Part shown: positions 18,297 through 26,341 of the stretch, one piece after another
How positions within the stretch are numbered: the stretch's first letter is position 1
How the letters are laid out: the number at the start of each line of letters is the position of its first letter
Source of the DNA: Cryobacterium sp. Y57
GTDB lineage: Bacteria; Actinomycetota; Actinomycetes; Actinomycetales; Microbacteriaceae
Direction: 5' to 3'
DNA length: 64,000 nt
NCBI RefSeq assembly: GCF_002929505.1
Contig: NZ_PJJL01000070.1
Span: 186,001-250,000 of the forward strand
The notes under the pieces: generated by a model
Seen by the model: only the letters and a program-made list of their open reading frames with translations
What the model was told of the DNA's origin: nothing
The model's database searches: none
Program-made: the position numbers and the translations under genes

Positions 18297-18339
18297 CCGC
18301 TGCTTGATCCTTCACCGGATCAAGTGGCGGGGCTTTTTT
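18297..18339 (+). terminator. Rho-independent terminator after the lysis genes
   Basis: A stem of up to 14 bp with core CTTGATCC/GGATCAAG around loop 18311-18316 is followed by six T residues at 18334-18339. It closes the late operon. Confidence 0.88.
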
Positions 18340-18434
18340 CGTTGCGCGAGATCCATAATTTGCTGGCATAACGCGCAAGCATCGTTGATGTCGAGGCGTT
18401 GGGTGCGCGGCCTTGTGCAGTATGGTCAATTCTT

Positions 18435-19268
18435 ATGGGGGATCGAGTTAAAAAAGCGCGGAGCCTTGCTCAAAACCGTTCACCGATTCAACGGATATTC
18501 ACCGCGATTACTTGGCTCGTGGAATACGTTGCGTGGATACCTTCGGCTCTCGGAGGAATCGCGGCCGTTGGCGCCGCCGTCTGTTGGGCGTTCGTGGGCA
18601 CCGGAGACGCCTACAACGGCACACTCTTCTGGTGGGGCATGGGCTTGTCCGCATGGACAGTGCTTACCAACATCATGTTGGAAGTTTGGAGGCACCAGAG
18701 CAGGAAATCTGAGCGAGGGGAAGCATCGCGGACGCGAAGCCTTCTCACAGACGCGCTCGTACCGATCATCGTGGACATGGCTCGGATGCCCTCCAAGACA
18801 AGACGCGTGCGTGAGATTGCGCTTGTCAGGATTGTCTCAAACGCCTGCGCCTCCATTAACGTAGCCCTCCCGGAGGGTGAGAACCTTCGGGTGATTGTCT
18901 ATCGAATCGAGGAGAAGCAACCTGATGTGATGCAGCTCGTTTCAATGAATCACATTGGCAGGAGCGACAAACCGGGCAAGCTCATTGATGTTCCAAGTCA
19001 TCGAGGGGCGGCGATTTTTCAGATGATCCGTCTCGGCAAGTCGCTCTTTGTAGGGGACATTGCCGTCTCGGATGAACCTGGAGTTGAAAGGAAGGGCAAG
19101 CGATACGGAACGTTCATCTCAAGTCCGATCATTGCTGATGGCAAGGCGTACGGCATGCTTTCCGTGGATTCTCCTTCGGTCGGCAGCCTGGATGAGAACG
19201 ATATCGTCATCGTCGACGTGTTCGCAGGCCTCCTGGCCATCGCTTTCGCCGAGGCCGAGAAACAGTAG
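18435..19268 (+). CDS. Two-TM membrane protein with C-terminal GAF-like domain (prophage cargo)
   Basis: A 277-residue protein encoded after the late-operon terminator, in the zone where prophages carry accessory genes. Two hydrophobic segments at about residues 30-55 (IPSALGGIAAVGAAVCWAFV) and 65-82 (WWGMGLSAWTVLTNIML) precede a helical linker and, from about residue 110, a GAF-like sensor domain. Its final strands include YGTFISSPIIADGKAYGMLS and VDSPSVGSLDENDIVIVDV. Both termini should be cytoplasmic. I see no kinase, cyclase or nuclease domain. A membrane module coupled to a ligand-binding domain could serve in phage defence or host modulation, but that is speculation. The start ATG has no strong ribosome binding site. 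Confidence 0.7.
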   Translation: MGDRVKKARSLAQNRSPIQRIFTAITWLVEYVAWIPSALGGIAAVGAAVCWAFVGTGDAYNGTLFWWGMGLSAWTVLTNIMLEVWRHQSRKSERGEASRTRSLLTDALVPIIVDMARMPSKTRRVREIALVRIVSNACASINVALPEGENLRVIVYRIEEKQPDVMQLVSMNHIGRSDKPGKLIDVPSHRGAAIFQMIRLGKSLFVGDIAVSDEPGVERKGKRYGTFISSPIIADGKAYGMLSVDSPSVGSLDENDIVIVDVFAGLLAIAFAEAEKQ

Positions 19269-19329
19269 CGCGTGCACGTCTAGCCAACACGCAGTTCATC
19301 ACCATAGAATCAAACCAACAGGGAGTCCA

Positions 19330-19491
19330 ATGACTATCACCAGCATGCGGGTCAGTCCACGTCGAGCTCCGAGGAAGGATCTCACTAATCCTGAGGTGCT
19401 TAAAGCTCTACGAAAAGACGCCGACCGCGCCGTCCGCGACGAGCAAACTCGCAGGAACCTGCGACGCCTCCGGGCAGCGATGACGCGCTAA
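19330..19491 (+). CDS. Small basic protein, 53 residues
   Basis: Starts at ATG 19330 after a CAGGGAG site and ends just before a terminator. The protein is Arg/Lys-rich and predicted helical (NPEVLKALRKDADRAVRDEQ then RRNLRRLRAAM), which suggests nucleic-acid or membrane-surface binding. No family is recognised. It belongs to the accessory group between lysis genes and attachment site. Confidence 0.6.
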   Translation: MTITSMRVSPRRAPRKDLTNPEVLKALRKDADRAVRDEQTRRNLRRLRAAMTR

Positions 19492-19505
19492 CCACGAGCC
19501 ACTAG

Positions 19506-19540
19506 GCCCCGCCCCTCTCACGAGGTGGCGGGGCTTTTTT
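19506..19540 (+). terminator. Rho-independent terminator
   Basis: Stem GCCCCGCC/GGCGGGGC with three further pairs around loop CTCACG, followed by TTTTTT. It ends transcription of the 53-residue gene and sits 7 bases from the stop of the converging small reverse gene. Confidence 0.88.
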
Positions 19541-19547
19541 GTCGTTC

Positions 19548-19688
19548 TTATTTGTCCTTGAGCTTCGCGTCGATCATTTCATTGATGACTTTCTCAAGGT
19601 CCGTACCAGCGTCGAGAAGTTTGCCATCAACTACATTTTGGTTGAGACCCTTAGCCAGGATGCTCGTTATCTTGCTAGACCAACTCAT
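19548..19688 (-). CDS. Small reverse-strand protein, 46 residues
   Basis: Reading on the minus strand from ATG at 19688 gives MSWSSKITSILAKGLNQNVV, continuing as a helical, acidic/basic sequence ending DAKLKDK. A GAGGGG ribosome binding site lies 8 bases before the ATG, which is ideal spacing. The sequence could form one amphipathic helix with a hydrophobic face in its first 20 residues. It converges with the 53-residue gene. The function is unknown. Small prophage peptides of this type can be toxins, antitoxins or exclusion factors, none of which is shown here. Confidence 0.6.
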   Translation of the reverse strand: MSWSSKITSILAKGLNQNVVDGKLLDAGTDLEKVINEMIDAKLKDK

Positions 19689-19832
19689 TTGCTATACCCC
19701 TCGATTGAGCGTTCCGTAGTTGAGACCTCAGCCACGGCCAAACCCCCATCCAATCAGGATGGGACGGCTAACGAAAGCGATGAGTTGCCCTACCTGCCCC
19801 GGCCGGCTCCCAGCGCCCTCACCGCAGGGAAT

Positions 19833-19865
19833 GCCCCGCCCTTCTCACGAGGCGGCGGGGCGTTT
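19833..19865 (+). terminator. Second copy of the GCCCCGCC hairpin
   Basis: Stem GCCCCGCC/GGCGGGGC enclosing CTTCTCACGAGGC, followed by GTTTCG. It is nearly identical to the hairpin at 19506-19540, loop sequence included, so one is probably a duplicate. The shorter T tract makes it a weaker terminator. Confidence 0.6.
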
Positions 19866-20251
19866 CGCCTGTCCGGTACTTCCATGCCGTCGCCGACTGA
19901 TTCACCGGTTTATGTGTGCAATGGTCGCACTATGCAGGCATCAAGCGCCCATATGCGCGGCGTTACCGTGAAAATGCGCAGATTCTGGCGCCGAGGGTAA
20001 TCAGCCTCGGACACAGCACAAGCAGCGTTCACACTTTTCTGCGTATTGCATCAAGAATCTCGACATATCTGGACGTTATGTTCGTGACGCCATACGGTTA
20101 ACACATCACAGGCAACTTGAAAATTCTTGATTCCAGAACCGGCTCCTACTCAGTAGCCGGCGAAAAGGTTCAAGGCACAGGAACAAGGACGACCGATCAT
20201 GCACGGCCGATCTCACCACCTGGAACCGGCGCATGACGAAAGGCAACACAC
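19866..20251. other. Prophage stretch without a supported gene
   Basis: Short open frames exist here, but none has a convincing ribosome binding site or recognisable protein. A short inverted repeat (CCCATCC/GGATGGG) lies just left of this stretch near 19750. I see no other structure. Confidence 0.5.
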
Positions 20252-20443
20252 ATGGACTTCACAACCGCCACCGACGCCGACCTCGACGCCGACCGCATCA
20301 CCATCATCACTGAGCAGGAACGCCGGGCGAAACTGGTCGCCATCCCCGCGGAAGTCGCCAGGCTAACCAAACAGTACCGCGAACTTGGCGGCGACCAAGA
20401 CGAAATAGACGCCGCGATTGCGCCGTTCAAAAAAACCTTCTAA
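20252..20443 (+). CDS. Small phage protein, 63 residues
   Basis: Starts at ATG 20252 after a GAAAGG site and is followed by a strong terminator. The protein (starting MDFTTATDADLDADRITIIT) is acidic and helical, ending IDAAIAPFKKTF. Helical linkers such as EQERRAKLVAIPAEVARLTK suggest a coiled coil. It is the last gene before the attachment site. No family is recognised. Confidence 0.62.
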   Translation: MDFTTATDADLDADRITIITEQERRAKLVAIPAEVARLTKQYRELGGDQDEIDAAIAPFKKTF

Positions 20444-20481
20444 TTCCCCTGACAGCTGCACAAACTGACGCTGCGTGACGA

Positions 20482-20512
20482 AACCCAGTCTCTTCGGAGG
20501 CTGGGTTTTTTC
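20482..20512 (+). terminator. Rho-independent terminator with UUCG-type tetraloop
   Basis: An 11-bp stem AACCCAGTCTC/GAGGCTGGGTT (one G-T pair) capped by TTCG and followed by a T run. It isolates the prophage from downstream host sequence. Confidence 0.9.
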
Positions 20513-20735
20513 GCCGTCAACGCCGCGGGATCGAAAGGGTTGATCATGCGAGACGGTGGCAGAGGGGGGGGATCGTGCAGTTCCCAGAATCCGCTACTTA
20601 TTCGCTACTTTGAGATACGAATCACTCCAAATGGATACTTGTCTCTCCATATGTAATGGCCTTGGACGCCGGTATTCTCCCGCTTATTACTCATACGTCC
20701 CATTCCCTACTGTTCGCACTTCATATCAGTGGGTT

Positions 20736-20763
20736 CCCGGTTCAAGTCCGGGGGGGGGGACCA
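20736..20763 (+). mobile_element. Probable attR: tRNA 3' end (T-arm, acceptor strand and CCA)
   Basis: CCCGG (20736-20740), loop TTCAAGT, CCGGG (20748-20752), seven G, A, then CCA (20761-20763) form a perfect T-arm plus 3' acceptor strand of a tRNA. The preceding 45 bases do not fold into an anticodon arm with U33, and no matching 5' acceptor strand is present, so this is a fragment rather than a gene. Phages that integrate into tRNA genes leave such a 3' copy at the end distal to the integrase, which fits the gene order here. The tRNA identity cannot be read. Confidence 0.75.
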
Positions 20764-20887
20764 TGAAGGGCCTGAAGCCCAGTGAAACACCGGGATCTAG
20801 TTCATCTGGGTTTATTGCTGATCACCGTAAATCATTGAAATAAACGCTGACTGACCGTGTACTTTGCGTGTACTCAACACAGACTAA

Positions 20888-20920
20888 ATGCCCCAGCTAC
20901 CGCACTGGCAGCTGGGGCAT
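20888..20920. repeat. Perfect 11-bp inverted repeat near the attachment site
   Basis: ATGCCCCAGCT at 20888-20898 and its exact reverse complement at 20910-20920 flank an 11-base spacer. There is no T tract after it, so it is either a weak terminator for the interrupted tRNA/host transcript or a protein-binding site. It lies 125 bases right of the tRNA fragment. Confidence 0.6.
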
Positions 20921-21056
20921 GAACGTGTCCTTCGGCGTTTTCGAGACGGCGCCTGTTGCCATGTTGGATGTCAGGGCATCACACCGGAGCGCGAGTTCCA
21001 TCGTCTTTGTGGAGACAGCGCGGATGAGCTTGGCTTCGGATGGAGATGCCGAGAGC

Positions 21057-21206
21057 GGTTTGATTCCGTGCACGAGTGACCTGGTCGCGATCGAAGGCAA
21101 CGCGTACTCGGCCGCTGCCGTGCGTATGGCCGGCCGAGAAACCGCCGAGTACACCTTCGTTGTTTGGCGGAGCGTCGGGGCTGTCGGCCTATACACTGCC
21201 CGACTG
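21057..21206 (+). pseudogene. C-terminal remnant of a paralogue of the next lipoprotein
   Basis: In frame, this stretch reads PCTSDLVAIEGNAYSAAAVR and then MAGRETAEYTFVV, which aligns residue by residue with the last 46 residues of the downstream propeller lipoprotein (PCTSDLAAIEGTAYSPGALR, then MGGLETGENTFVI). The DNA is also similar (PCTSDL codons nearly identical). No start or N-terminal domain precedes it. It is the broken tail of a tandem copy, truncated on the side facing the prophage. The segment 20,921-21,056 shows no gene. Confidence 0.72.
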
Positions 21207-21305
21207 ATCCGGGCGCATCGGAGAATTCGCTCGCCCGCAATGCGGCATAGTTATCGAAGGTCGTGTGTTCGCGATCGGGGACGATCGACGAACTACGGGG
21301 AACCT

Positions 21306-22796
21306 ATGTCACGGCATGTCACGAAAACCGCATTGATCGGCCTGGCTGTCATCACCGCGTTGAGCGGATGCGCCACCTCCACTGCAGAACCGAAACCGAC
21401 CACGGCGGTTGCCGTTACCGACTTCGTAACCCCCATCGAGCCGGCATGGACGATCGATGTCGACCTCGTTGGAAAACCGATCTCCCAGAACGGCTACGTC
21501 GCATCGTACGTCGCGGCCGCGGACGGCGCACTCAACGTGGTCGCGTGGGATGCTGCTACCGGCGTCGAGGTCTGGCGAGATGTTGCGGCCGTCGGTGCAA
21601 CAACCCAGGGCGTCGTGGTCGACCTGGGTGGTCTGAAGTCTGGCGAAAAATCCTTCGTCACCTACCTGAGCCCGATCGTGGGCGATGACTCCGGCTGGTC
21701 CGAGCTCGTGATCGCGGAAATCGGCTCCGGCGTCTCGACGTCCATCAGCAACAACATGGTCTGGGCGACCCAGCGGCCAGCTGCCTGCGCCGATGACATC
21801 GCCGTGTGCTTCACCGGCTTTCTCGAAGCGGCCGACGACGCCGACAGAGCGAATTTTCGCATCGACCCCAAAGTCGGCACCATCGTGGCCGACACCGATG
21901 TGGTGATGCCTGCTAGAGCCCGCATGCTCAGCGACCGCCTGTTCTCCACCAATGCTCGTTCCCCCGACGGGGTGGAAGAACTCGGTTACAGCGCTGACGG
22001 TGCCGTCGCTTGGCAGCTTCCCTACAGTGACATCTTTGCTGAGGGCTACTCGAGCGACGGCGGCTGGAACTGGGACCTGTTCAGATCCGACGAGGTGCTC
22101 GTGGGTAGCGGCAGCTACTTCGACCGCGCCAGACTCGACATCGGCGAAAGAGTGATCGATCTGACCCAGACCCAAACCGTCGGCCTCGACCCCGCCAGCG
22201 GTGACTCCCTGTGGAGCCTCGACGCCACCAGCGACTGCCCGGCGAGCTCTATTGGCCCCGAACTCATCGACGACGTCCTGCCTCTGTGTCGCTACAATTC
22301 TGGCACGATGACCTACGCCCTGCGTGCCGACGGCATCAATTTCGAGACAATCTACGCCGACGTCGACATTGATCTGCTGGGCATGGACCCACTCTCCGGC
22401 GAAGTCGAGTGGACCTTGGCGCTGGGCAGCACCAGCACCGAGTCAGGCGCCAGTGCCATCTTCTTCGAAACCGGGTCCGTGATCCGGGCGGTCAACGTGG
22501 CCGGCGCGGTCAGCCTGGTCAATGCGCTGACGGGCGACGTCACCGATCTGCCCGACGGCGCAATCTTTGCCTGTGGCCAGCACCGCGACGGATTCGAGGC
22601 CTTGCAGCATAGCAGCGGAGACGTGGTTGCGTATGGCGCCGGGCACGATGGATTCCCGTGCACGAGTGACCTCGCCGCGATCGAAGGCACCGCCTACTCG
22701 CCCGGCGCCCTGCGCATGGGCGGTCTGGAGACTGGCGAGAACACCTTCGTCATCGGTGGAGCGTCGGGGTTGTCGTCTTACACGCTGCTGGACTGA
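21306..22796 (+). CDS. PQQ-propeller-like lipoprotein
   Basis: A 496-residue secreted lipoprotein. The signal peptide ends in lipobox LSGC (Cys22). Its body shows repeated propeller-blade motifs: NVVAWDAATGVEVW, TVGLDPASGDSLWSLDA, LLGMDPLSGEVEWTLALG and AVSLVNALTGDVTDL. This is the pattern of PQQ-like beta-propellers. It should face outside the cell as a binding or scaffold protein. The start at 21306 was chosen because the signal peptide begins there. The frame is open further upstream only because it runs through the paralogue remnant. The family is unspecific, so the ligand is unknown. Confidence 0.78.
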   Translation: MSRHVTKTALIGLAVITALSGCATSTAEPKPTTAVAVTDFVTPIEPAWTIDVDLVGKPISQNGYVASYVAAADGALNVVAWDAATGVEVWRDVAAVGATTQGVVVDLGGLKSGEKSFVTYLSPIVGDDSGWSELVIAEIGSGVSTSISNNMVWATQRPAACADDIAVCFTGFLEAADDADRANFRIDPKVGTIVADTDVVMPARARMLSDRLFSTNARSPDGVEELGYSADGAVAWQLPYSDIFAEGYSSDGGWNWDLFRSDEVLVGSGSYFDRARLDIGERVIDLTQTQTVGLDPASGDSLWSLDATSDCPASSIGPELIDDVLPLCRYNSGTMTYALRADGINFETIYADVDIDLLGMDPLSGEVEWTLALGSTSTESGASAIFFETGSVIRAVNVAGAVSLVNALTGDVTDLPDGAIFACGQHRDGFEALQHSSGDVVAYGAGHDGFPCTSDLAAIEGTAYSPGALRMGGLETGENTFVIGGASGLSSYTLLD

Positions 22797-22945
22797 ACCT
22801 GAGGTCGCGCCCGCCTCATCCGCTCACCGAGACGTGAGTCAAAGAGCGGCCGGCCGGCTCGGAAGATTCGATAGTGAATGTGACGGATTCTCAGTCCGTC
22901 GTGGATAGTGGAGACTACGAGGTAGACCAATATCGACGTTATCTA

Positions 22946-23815
22946 ATGGGGCAGACGATTATTTTCAAGGATTCAACATATTCGCTCATCGGCCTCAGTC
23001 TTGCGGGCATGATGGCGCTCGGGCTTACAGGCTGCGCAGCCGCGCTTACGGGCGAATCGGCCGCTGAACCAACCATTATTTCGCCCAGTGAAGCGACAGT
23101 GAAAATCGGCTGCTCAATGGCAAACCCCGGTGACTACGGAGACGTGATACCCCTCGAGGACGTCACCGACGAATACGGTGCCTACTGTCACACCACCATT
23201 GACCCCGACTCAGACGCGCTCGTCTACGACGCGTCTAAGGTCGATCTGTCTTCTCTGGTTGAATTCGGCTTCACAGGAGAAGACGCGGCAAATGCCCAAC
23301 AGAACGCAGTGAGATTTGTTGCGGAAGAAGCTCTCGATTCTCCGATATTGGATAGTAAAGACCCCGAGGCGTTGAACACTTGGGTTGAGGCCAACAAGAG
23401 CCTATTTTCTGGTGATTGGGACGTAGCTGCGACTTCCGGCGTTGTTTACAACGGCTCGCTTCCCGTTCTTATTCGTGATGGCGGTCCGCGGGCAGAAGAG
23501 ATCACTGTTGCCGTGAAGGAGATCTTTGCGAAAGAAAGCACACTCACCCCGGGATACGGGATTCTGGTCGTCAAGACCGAGAATGTTGCGAAATACCGAA
23601 TGTCTGATGAGGCCGCGACGGAATACATGATGTCAGAAGACGAGTCTATAACTCGAGAGGCACTACACGCTAAAAGCCCAGATCTTGTCGAGGGGGTGGA
23701 GAACATTCTTATCGTGGTGGCAAATTGTGGCTTTGGTTACGACGGCAAAGGCAAAATTAGCGGAAATTCCTACATGTATAGTCAGGCCCCCGTTACTCTC
23801 AACAACAACGGATAA
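22946..23815 (+). CDS. Lipoprotein of unknown function
   Basis: A 289-residue protein with hydrophobic signal segment and lipobox LTGC (Cys30). The mature part contains three further Cys residues, within IGCSM, YCHTT and VANCGFG, and helical regions (EDAANAQQNAVRFVAEEALD). Base composition is visibly more AT-rich than in neighbouring genes, suggesting acquisition. The ATG at 22946 gives a standard signal peptide, while in-frame GTG codons near 22874 would add an unlikely polar leader. I do not recognise the family. Confidence 0.7.
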   Translation: MGQTIIFKDSTYSLIGLSLAGMMALGLTGCAAALTGESAAEPTIISPSEATVKIGCSMANPGDYGDVIPLEDVTDEYGAYCHTTIDPDSDALVYDASKVDLSSLVEFGFTGEDAANAQQNAVRFVAEEALDSPILDSKDPEALNTWVEANKSLFSGDWDVAATSGVVYNGSLPVLIRDGGPRAEEITVAVKEIFAKESTLTPGYGILVVKTENVAKYRMSDEAATEYMMSEDESITREALHAKSPDLVEGVENILIVVANCGFGYDGKGKISGNSYMYSQAPVTLNNNG

Positions 23816-24223
23816 CGGGACGCAATCAGGCGCGAGTTAGGGCGTCCAGGCCGGCGAGGGGCACGAGGCCTCCAGCCTGGCCACCAGCATCGGTCAATCG
23901 TGCCAGTCTGATGTCGTTGCGCCCGCCGCGGGTCGAGGAGCTGGTACAGTTTACGACGGGTTCTCGACCCACAGGAGTACCGGTGGGGTCGCACATCGAT
24001 ATCGTCGTGGCTCTGAAATTAGAAAGGCACCGCCGGTGCCCGGCACTCATACGAATGCGCAGACTATGACGTCGAGAAGCCGAGCCCGCTTCCTACGGCG
24101 TTAGCGGGCAACATGTAGCGTGAGCGACGCTGGGCGGAGAATGGTCGCGAGCCGAGCCTGCCGTTCTTCGGTGAACGGTGGCGCTGTCGCAAGGTTGCGT
24201 GCTACCCACGCGGCCGTGGTCGT
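23816..24223. other. Intergenic stretch without a supported gene
   Basis: Open frames here are short, lack ribosome binding sites and show no recognisable protein. With the AT-richer lipoprotein gene before it and the long inverted repeat after it, the stretch looks like a recombination-worn region between prophage and core genes. Confidence 0.45.
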
Positions 24224-24279
24224 GTTAACGCCAACTGAAAACAGGGCCAGAAGTGACCTTGTTTTCAGTCGGCGTTAAC
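24224..24279. repeat. Long inverted repeat, 20-bp arms with one mismatch
   Basis: GTTAACGCCAACTGAAAACA at 24224-24243 and TGTTTTCAGTCGGCGTTAAC at 24260-24279 are reverse complements apart from one position, with a 16-base spacer. There is no T tract. It could be a strong RNA hairpin, a regulator site or the end of a small mobile element. Confidence 0.75.
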
Positions 24280-24515
24280 AACTGTTCGTCATCCGTCGGG
24301 TGCTTTACCTATGAAGGCCGTAACCACACCTATTCAACAGGCCCAGCGCCACCGTTGCACAGATATCGGTGGCCGCTCGTTGCTTCATCAGGATTGGCGG
24401 GACTATCGTTTCAGCTAGCCAGCGTTGTCCTCGGCTTCATGCTCTACGCAGTGGCTATGACTTTCTGGGGCTGCTCGTTGCTCGGTACGGCAACACCAAC
24501 AGGAGTGAGCCTCGT

Positions 24516-24695
24516 ATGAGCAATCGCACAGATGCTCCGTTATCGCTCACGATTTTCGGGCTCTTCTTCATTGGCCTCGGAGTGTGGACTGCCCTGTCAG
24601 GCAGCAACATCTGGCTAGCGGCTGGATACGCCGGCCTGGGTATCACTCAGGCGGTCTGCTTCGAGCGTCGTTACCTTCGAAAACGACGAGTATAA
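24516..24695 (+). CDS. Small two-TM membrane protein
   Basis: A 59-residue protein starting at ATG 24516 with AGGAG ten bases upstream. Two hydrophobic segments, about residues 10-26 (LTIFGLFFIGLGVWTAL) and 31-47 (IWLAAGYAGLGITQAVC), are followed by a basic tail (ERRYLRKRRV), so both ends are probably cytoplasmic. Function unknown. The longer open frame overlapping it upstream begins inside the inverted repeat and is not supported. Confidence 0.62.
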   Translation: MSNRTDAPLSLTIFGLFFIGLGVWTALSGSNIWLAAGYAGLGITQAVCFERRYLRKRRV

Positions 24696-24895
24696 AAGTG
24701 AACTTCGCCGCGTCCTCCACGGTTTACGCGAGCCAGCGGCCTGGGTCGGCGTTTCTTTGCCGCATTTGATGCGAACGACACGACTGGGTGCGCGGCCCTC
24801 TTCATCCCGCGGCTGGTTGACGCCACGCTCGCATCGACGCCGGGGAAGCGCACAGCGAATCCCTGAACGACAGTGACCGGAACCGTGATGCTCGA

Positions 24896-26095
24896 CTATT
24901 CGCGCGCTGCGCGCCGCACCGACGCGTCATGTTCGGTGTGTGCGGCATGGAGAAGTTCCATCAGTCCAGCCTTGTCTTTGGCCAACGTCTGATATTTGGG
25001 CCGGAGTGCGCGGAGGGATTCTTCCTCCCGGGTCAGGGCCGCGTACACGCGGATGCGTTCGGTGTGGTCCTCGGTGTAGTCGAGGTCCAAATAGTTGATT
25101 GCGTGGCGTCGGGCGTTGGCGATAATGGTCTGCGCCCGGCCGGCCGGGCTGAGCAGAGACGCGAGCACCGTGACCACGAGCACACCGATGATGACGGTCA
25201 ATGAGAGAGCTGTACTGATTTCGAATACCGGTACCGGTTCACCGCCGTTGATGAAAGGCAGGTTGTTCTCGTGCAGGGCGTGGAGGATGAGCTTCACGCC
25301 GATGAAGGCGAGGATGGACGCAAGACCGAAGGAGAGGTAGATCAGTCGGTCCAGCAGGCCGTCGAGCAGGAAGTACAGCTGTCGGAGCCCGAGGAGCGAG
25401 AACGCGGTGGCGGTGAACACGATGTAGACGTTCTGCGTCAGGCCGAAGATGGCGGGGATCGAATCGAGAGCGAACAATAGATCGGTACCAGCGATTGCGA
25501 CCATGACGAGCAGCATCGGGGTCAGCGCTCGCTTGCCCTCGTGCACGGTGAAGAGTTTGTCTCCGTCGTAGTCCGGACTGGTGTGAAAGATTTTGCGTGC
25601 GATTCGCACCATGAAGTTTTCAGATGATCGGGACTCTGAACTCTCCGGTTTGAGCATGTTGCCCGCAGTCATCAACAGGATGATGCCGAAGAAATAGAAC
25701 ACCCAGGCGAATGAATTGATCAGCGCTGCGCCCAGGAAGATGAATCCGGTACGGGCGATGAGCGAGAAGGTGATGCCGAACAGCAAAACCTTTTGTTGGT
25801 CTTCGCGCGGGACTCGGAAACTCGTCATGATGATGAGAAAGACAAAGAGATTGTCGACCGACAGCGCTTTTTCGGTGATGTAGCCAGCGAAATACTCCGC
25901 ACCCGGGGTGGCACCGCCCACGATGAGAACGCCCAGCCCGAAGAGGATGGCAATTCCCACGTAAAGCGAGGACCAGATCGCTGCTTCCTTCAAAGTCGGC
26001 GCATGCGCCTTGCGTACGTGAAAGACGTAGTCGAAAGCAAGGAGCGCGATGATAGCCGCGACGGTCAAGATCCAAGCGAGGGGCGAAACATCCAT
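24896..26095 (-). CDS. TerC/Alx-family integral membrane protein
   Basis: A 399-residue protein with about nine membrane segments and the TerC signature acidic residues in membrane context: GYITEKALSVDNLFVFLII near residue 75-93 and AGTDLLFALDSIPAIFGL in the second half. TerC/Alx proteins export Mn2+ or protect against metal stress and tellurite. The C-terminal 80 residues form a cytoplasmic charged helical tail (TREEESLRALRPKYQTLAKD). It stands alone. I looked for a yybP-ykoY manganese riboswitch in the 246-base upstream region and did not find its conserved core. Confidence 0.88.
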   Translation of the reverse strand: MDVSPLAWILTVAAIIALLAFDYVFHVRKAHAPTLKEAAIWSSLYVGIAILFGLGVLIVGGATPGAEYFAGYITEKALSVDNLFVFLIIMTSFRVPREDQQKVLLFGITFSLIARTGFIFLGAALINSFAWVFYFFGIILLMTAGNMLKPESSESRSSENFMVRIARKIFHTSPDYDGDKLFTVHEGKRALTPMLLVMVAIAGTDLLFALDSIPAIFGLTQNVYIVFTATAFSLLGLRQLYFLLDGLLDRLIYLSFGLASILAFIGVKLILHALHENNLPFINGGEPVPVFEISTALSLTVIIGVLVVTVLASLLSPAGRAQTIIANARRHAINYLDLDYTEDHTERIRVYAALTREEESLRALRPKYQTLAKDKAGLMELLHAAHTEHDASVRRAARE

Positions 26096-26341
26096 TTTTG
26101 CTGCTTTCAGTCAATGACGGGCCGCATTCGGACGTCCAGGGAAGAAGTTCTCTTCTCCAACGGTGGTACCGAGACTACGTGAGCCGGTCGCTCGGGGCGA
26201 CAGTTTGCTTACTGGTTGTTCTTATACCAAAGAACGGATGCCGGCATCAGTTTCTCGAATGCTTGCGGATCAGAAAATTCACGTCGATAGACTGGCTCAC
26301 GTTCACCCCTACTCAACCGCATCGACGCGGAAAGGTCTTCT

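Larger units (their letters stand above)
1..20763. mobile_element. Right-hand part of an integrated siphovirus-like prophage, probably defective
   Basis: A colinear head-to-tail morphogenesis module (HNH, terminase, portal, protease, decoration, capsid, connectors, tail tube, chaperones, tape measure, tail tip, endolysin, holin-like genes) occupies this stretch, nearly all on the plus strand with many overlapping stops and starts. It ends at a tRNA 3' fragment that looks like an attachment site. Integrase, repressor and replication genes are not present and should lie to the left, outside the window. The 1050-residue tape measure predicts a long tail, near 150-160 nm by the usual 0.15 nm per residue. 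Four structural genes are frameshifted, so the phage is unlikely to make particles unless these are sequence errors. Confidence 0.93.

Noticed and set aside
19539..20000. Plus-strand open frame across the 46-residue reverse gene
   Set aside because: It has no ribosome binding site, passes through a terminator hairpin and opposes the better-supported reverse gene.
20688..20763. A complete tRNA gene ending at 20763
   Set aside because: Only the T-arm and acceptor 3' strand are convincing. No D-arm, no anticodon arm with U33 and no matching 5' acceptor strand.
24224..24279. Integron attC site
   Set aside because: The ends GTTAACG and CGTTAAC resemble attC core sites superficially, but there is no integron integrase, no cassette array and the arms pair fully without the usual unpaired bases.
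26096..26341. yybP-ykoY manganese riboswitch upstream of terC
   Set aside because: The conserved core of that riboswitch could not be found on the minus strand in this region.
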